NCBI GenBank assembly: GCA_025457725.1
Contig: JALOTU010000190.1
Coordinates: 1-5,514 of the forward strand
Direction: 5' to 3'
Length of the DNA: 5,514 nucleotides
From: Verrucomicrobiota bacterium
GTDB lineage: Bacteria > Verrucomicrobiota > Verrucomicrobiia > Limisphaerales > DSYF01
Shown: piece by piece, positions 4,178 through 5,514 of the stretch
How the letters are laid out: each line of letters starts with the position of its first letter
Position numbering within the stretch: position 1 is the first letter of the stretch
Made by a program: the position numbers and the translations under genes
The notes under the pieces: model-generated
Told to the model about the DNA's origin: nothing
The model's input: only the letters and a program-made list of their open reading frames with translations
The model's database searches: none

Positions 4178-5514
4178 CTACTGCACGTGGCGAAGCCGGA
4201 AGAACCGTGTCTGCCCGGTGGGAGCCACGGTGGCGGACCAGCGATCCGCCGCAACGACAACCGGATTGGTGGAGGCCACCCACGTGGGTGTCGGATTCAG
4301 CCAGGCCGCTTCCTCCAGCACCGCCTGGGCGGACAGAGCCGGCCAGGAGATCTCGACCCCACCGGCTGGCTTGCGAACGGTTGCTTCCATGGGGTTGCCG
4401 ATGACGATGTTTCCGCTGTTGGTGACGGAAACGGTGGTGAGACCGTCGCTCACGGCGGATACGATGAGCCAGGCGTAGCTGCCCGGCGCCGAATAGACAT
4501 GGGCCTCGTGAGCATGGGTTCCAGGCGCTGAGCCGTCGCCGTAGTTCCATTGATGCGCGACCGCTCCCCAGACATTGCTTGGCGTGGACGCCACCGTGAA
4601 CGGAACCGGCCAGCCCGCCGGGTAATCGTCCGGAACCAGCGTGGTTGCGGTGATGGCGAACGGACCCTGGGCGACGCTCACCGTTCCGGTCCCGAGATTC
4701 GAATCGCTGGTGCCATCGCGCGCGGCAAAGGTGAATTGATCCGTGCCGATGAACCCCGGCTCGGGAAAGTACGTGGCGACGGCGTTGCTCAGGCCCACGG
4801 AACCGTGATGCGGCTGCGACACGATCCGCAAGGTGAGTGGATTTGCATTCGGATCGCTGGCCGGCAGGGGGAAGCTGATCGGCGCGCCGCTGGTGGTGTT
4901 GGTGGTGAGGCTGGCGACCACCGGCGGTGTGTTCGCGCTGGGCGCCTCGCTGGTGGGACCATTGTGACAGTCGTAGCAGCCAACCGTCTGTCCCCTCCAG
5001 AACCGTTTCGTGCCGAAGCCGCCGGCGTTGAGCACCCGGTCGGCGTGCGCCCGCGACAGCACGGTCCCGCGATCATCGAGCCCGTGACAGGCGCGACAGG
5101 AAGCGAGCCCGACATTGCCGTCCTCCTTCGCGTGGCCGTGGAAAAGATTCTCCTGATTGTCTCGCTTCTCGGCAAATGCCGTCTTGCCGACCGGGTGCAA
5201 TCCATGCGGGCCGCCCGCGAAGGCCGTGGGCATGGCGGTATGGCAGGCGGTGCATTCCACCGTGGTTCCCGCGTGGCCCTGGATGGCCTGGTTGCGCAGG
5301 TTGTCATTGGCGTGAATGCTGGGGAAGATGGCGTGGGTGGAACCGTGGCAGGCCGAACATTGCAGTCCGCCATGGCCGGCCGAGAAGCGGTAGAGCGAGA
5401 TGCCGGCGGCGGGAATGTCGGGCTGGGTGGCGAAGGTTTGATCGAACGGCGTTCGCACCACGTTGTTGCTGACGAAGACCGAGGTGAAGCGGATCGGGTT
5501 GGCCCCCGCGTTGA
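4178..5514 (-). CDS. Multiheme cytochrome c with cadherin-like, PKD-like and C-terminal modules (5' part missing)
   Basis: The frame stays open to the window edge, 17 codons beyond a GTG at 5461, so the N-terminus and signal peptide lie outside. Residues are counted from that GTG. Four CxxCH heme sites are present: CSACH (35-39), CTACH (70-74), CRACH (122-126) and CYDCH (162-166). Extra histidines (H44, H50, H63, H86, H89, H108, H110, H139) could be distal ligands. The segment matches a multiheme family I recognise by 'GPHGLHPVG', 'RGTVLSR' and 'FWRG..VGCYDCHNGP'. Next come a bacterial cadherin-like (Big_9-type) domain at about 177-263 ('LPASDPNANPLTLRIVSQPHHG', '..GTDQFTFAARDG'), a PKD-like domain at about 281-353 ('WNYGDGS', 'HVYSAPGSYAW'), and the 'ISWP...RFFRLR' terminal module common in secreted verrucomicrobial proteins (about 365-427). 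It is probably a periplasmic, outer-membrane or extracellular electron-transfer protein. More hemes may lie upstream. Confidence 0.88.
   Translation of the reverse strand, partial: NAGANPIRFTSVFVSNNVVRTPFDQTFATQPDIPAAGISLYRFSAGHGGLQCSACHGSTHAIFPSIHANDNLRNQAIQGHAGTTVECTACHTAMPTAFAGGPHGLHPVGKTAFAEKRDNQENLFHGHAKEDGNVGLASCRACHGLDDRGTVLSRAHADRVLNAGGFGTKRFWRGQTVGCYDCHNGPTSEAPSANTPPVVASLTTNTTSGAPISFPLPASDPNANPLTLRIVSQPHHGSVGLSNAVATYFPEPGFIGTDQFTFAARDGTSDSNLGTGTVSVAQGPFAITATTLVPDDYPAGWPVPFTVASTPSNVWGAVAHQWNYGDGSAPGTHAHEAHVYSAPGSYAWLIVSAVSDGLTTVSVTNSGNIVIGNPMEATVRKPAGGVEISWPALSAQAVLEEAAWLNPTPTWVASTNPVVVAADRWSATVAPTGQTRFFRLRHVQ

Noticed and set aside
3855..4550. Minus-strand frame of 231 codons across the convergent junction
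   Set aside because: It overlaps both real genes in another frame and is Arg/Pro/Ser-rich without a domain.

Overview
The window looks like a GC-rich chromosomal segment from a member of Verrucomicrobiota, probably near the Pedosphaera/Limisphaerales side. That placement is inference from four features. The PQQ-type propeller protein opens with a secreted 'DWPNWRGP' motif. The multiheme cytochrome ends in the short 'SWP...FFRL' module frequent in secreted proteins of this phylum. A zinc-ribbon protein of a family I associate with these bacteria is present. The intergenic hairpin repeats read 'GHSCPR' when translated, as I recall for verrucomicrobial intergenic repeats. No database search was possible.

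Layout. Positions 1-158 hold no convincing gene, only short blocked frames and several GC-rich hairpins. A terminator-like hairpin at 159-181 follows a two-gene minus-strand operon: a zinc-ribbon protein of unknown function (969-1586), then a short AsmA-like membrane-anchored protein (186-962). The two are in the same frame, separated by one TAA and two codons. Positions 1587-1983 are a divergent intergenic region of about 400 bases. It is filled with repeats: two small GCCGG-type hairpins facing each other, one long imperfect hairpin, and a fragment resembling one of its arms. The region ends in a candidate promoter with a dyad operator-like site.

Two plus-strand genes follow: a secreted seven-repeat PQQ-like beta-propeller protein (1984-3186) and, 55 bases on, a cation diffusion facilitator metal exporter (3242-4171). 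Converging on them with a 6-base gap is a minus-strand gene (4178 to beyond 5514). It encodes a secreted tetraheme-or-larger cytochrome c fused to a cadherin-like domain, a PKD-like domain and the phylum-type C-terminal module.

I see no phage, CRISPR, toxin-antitoxin or defence locus, and no clear new multi-gene system. The most informative items are the repeat-packed intergenic region with its candidate operator and possible leaderless start, the modular cytochrome, the Glu-containing metal site of the transporter, and the zinc-ribbon/AsmA pair.
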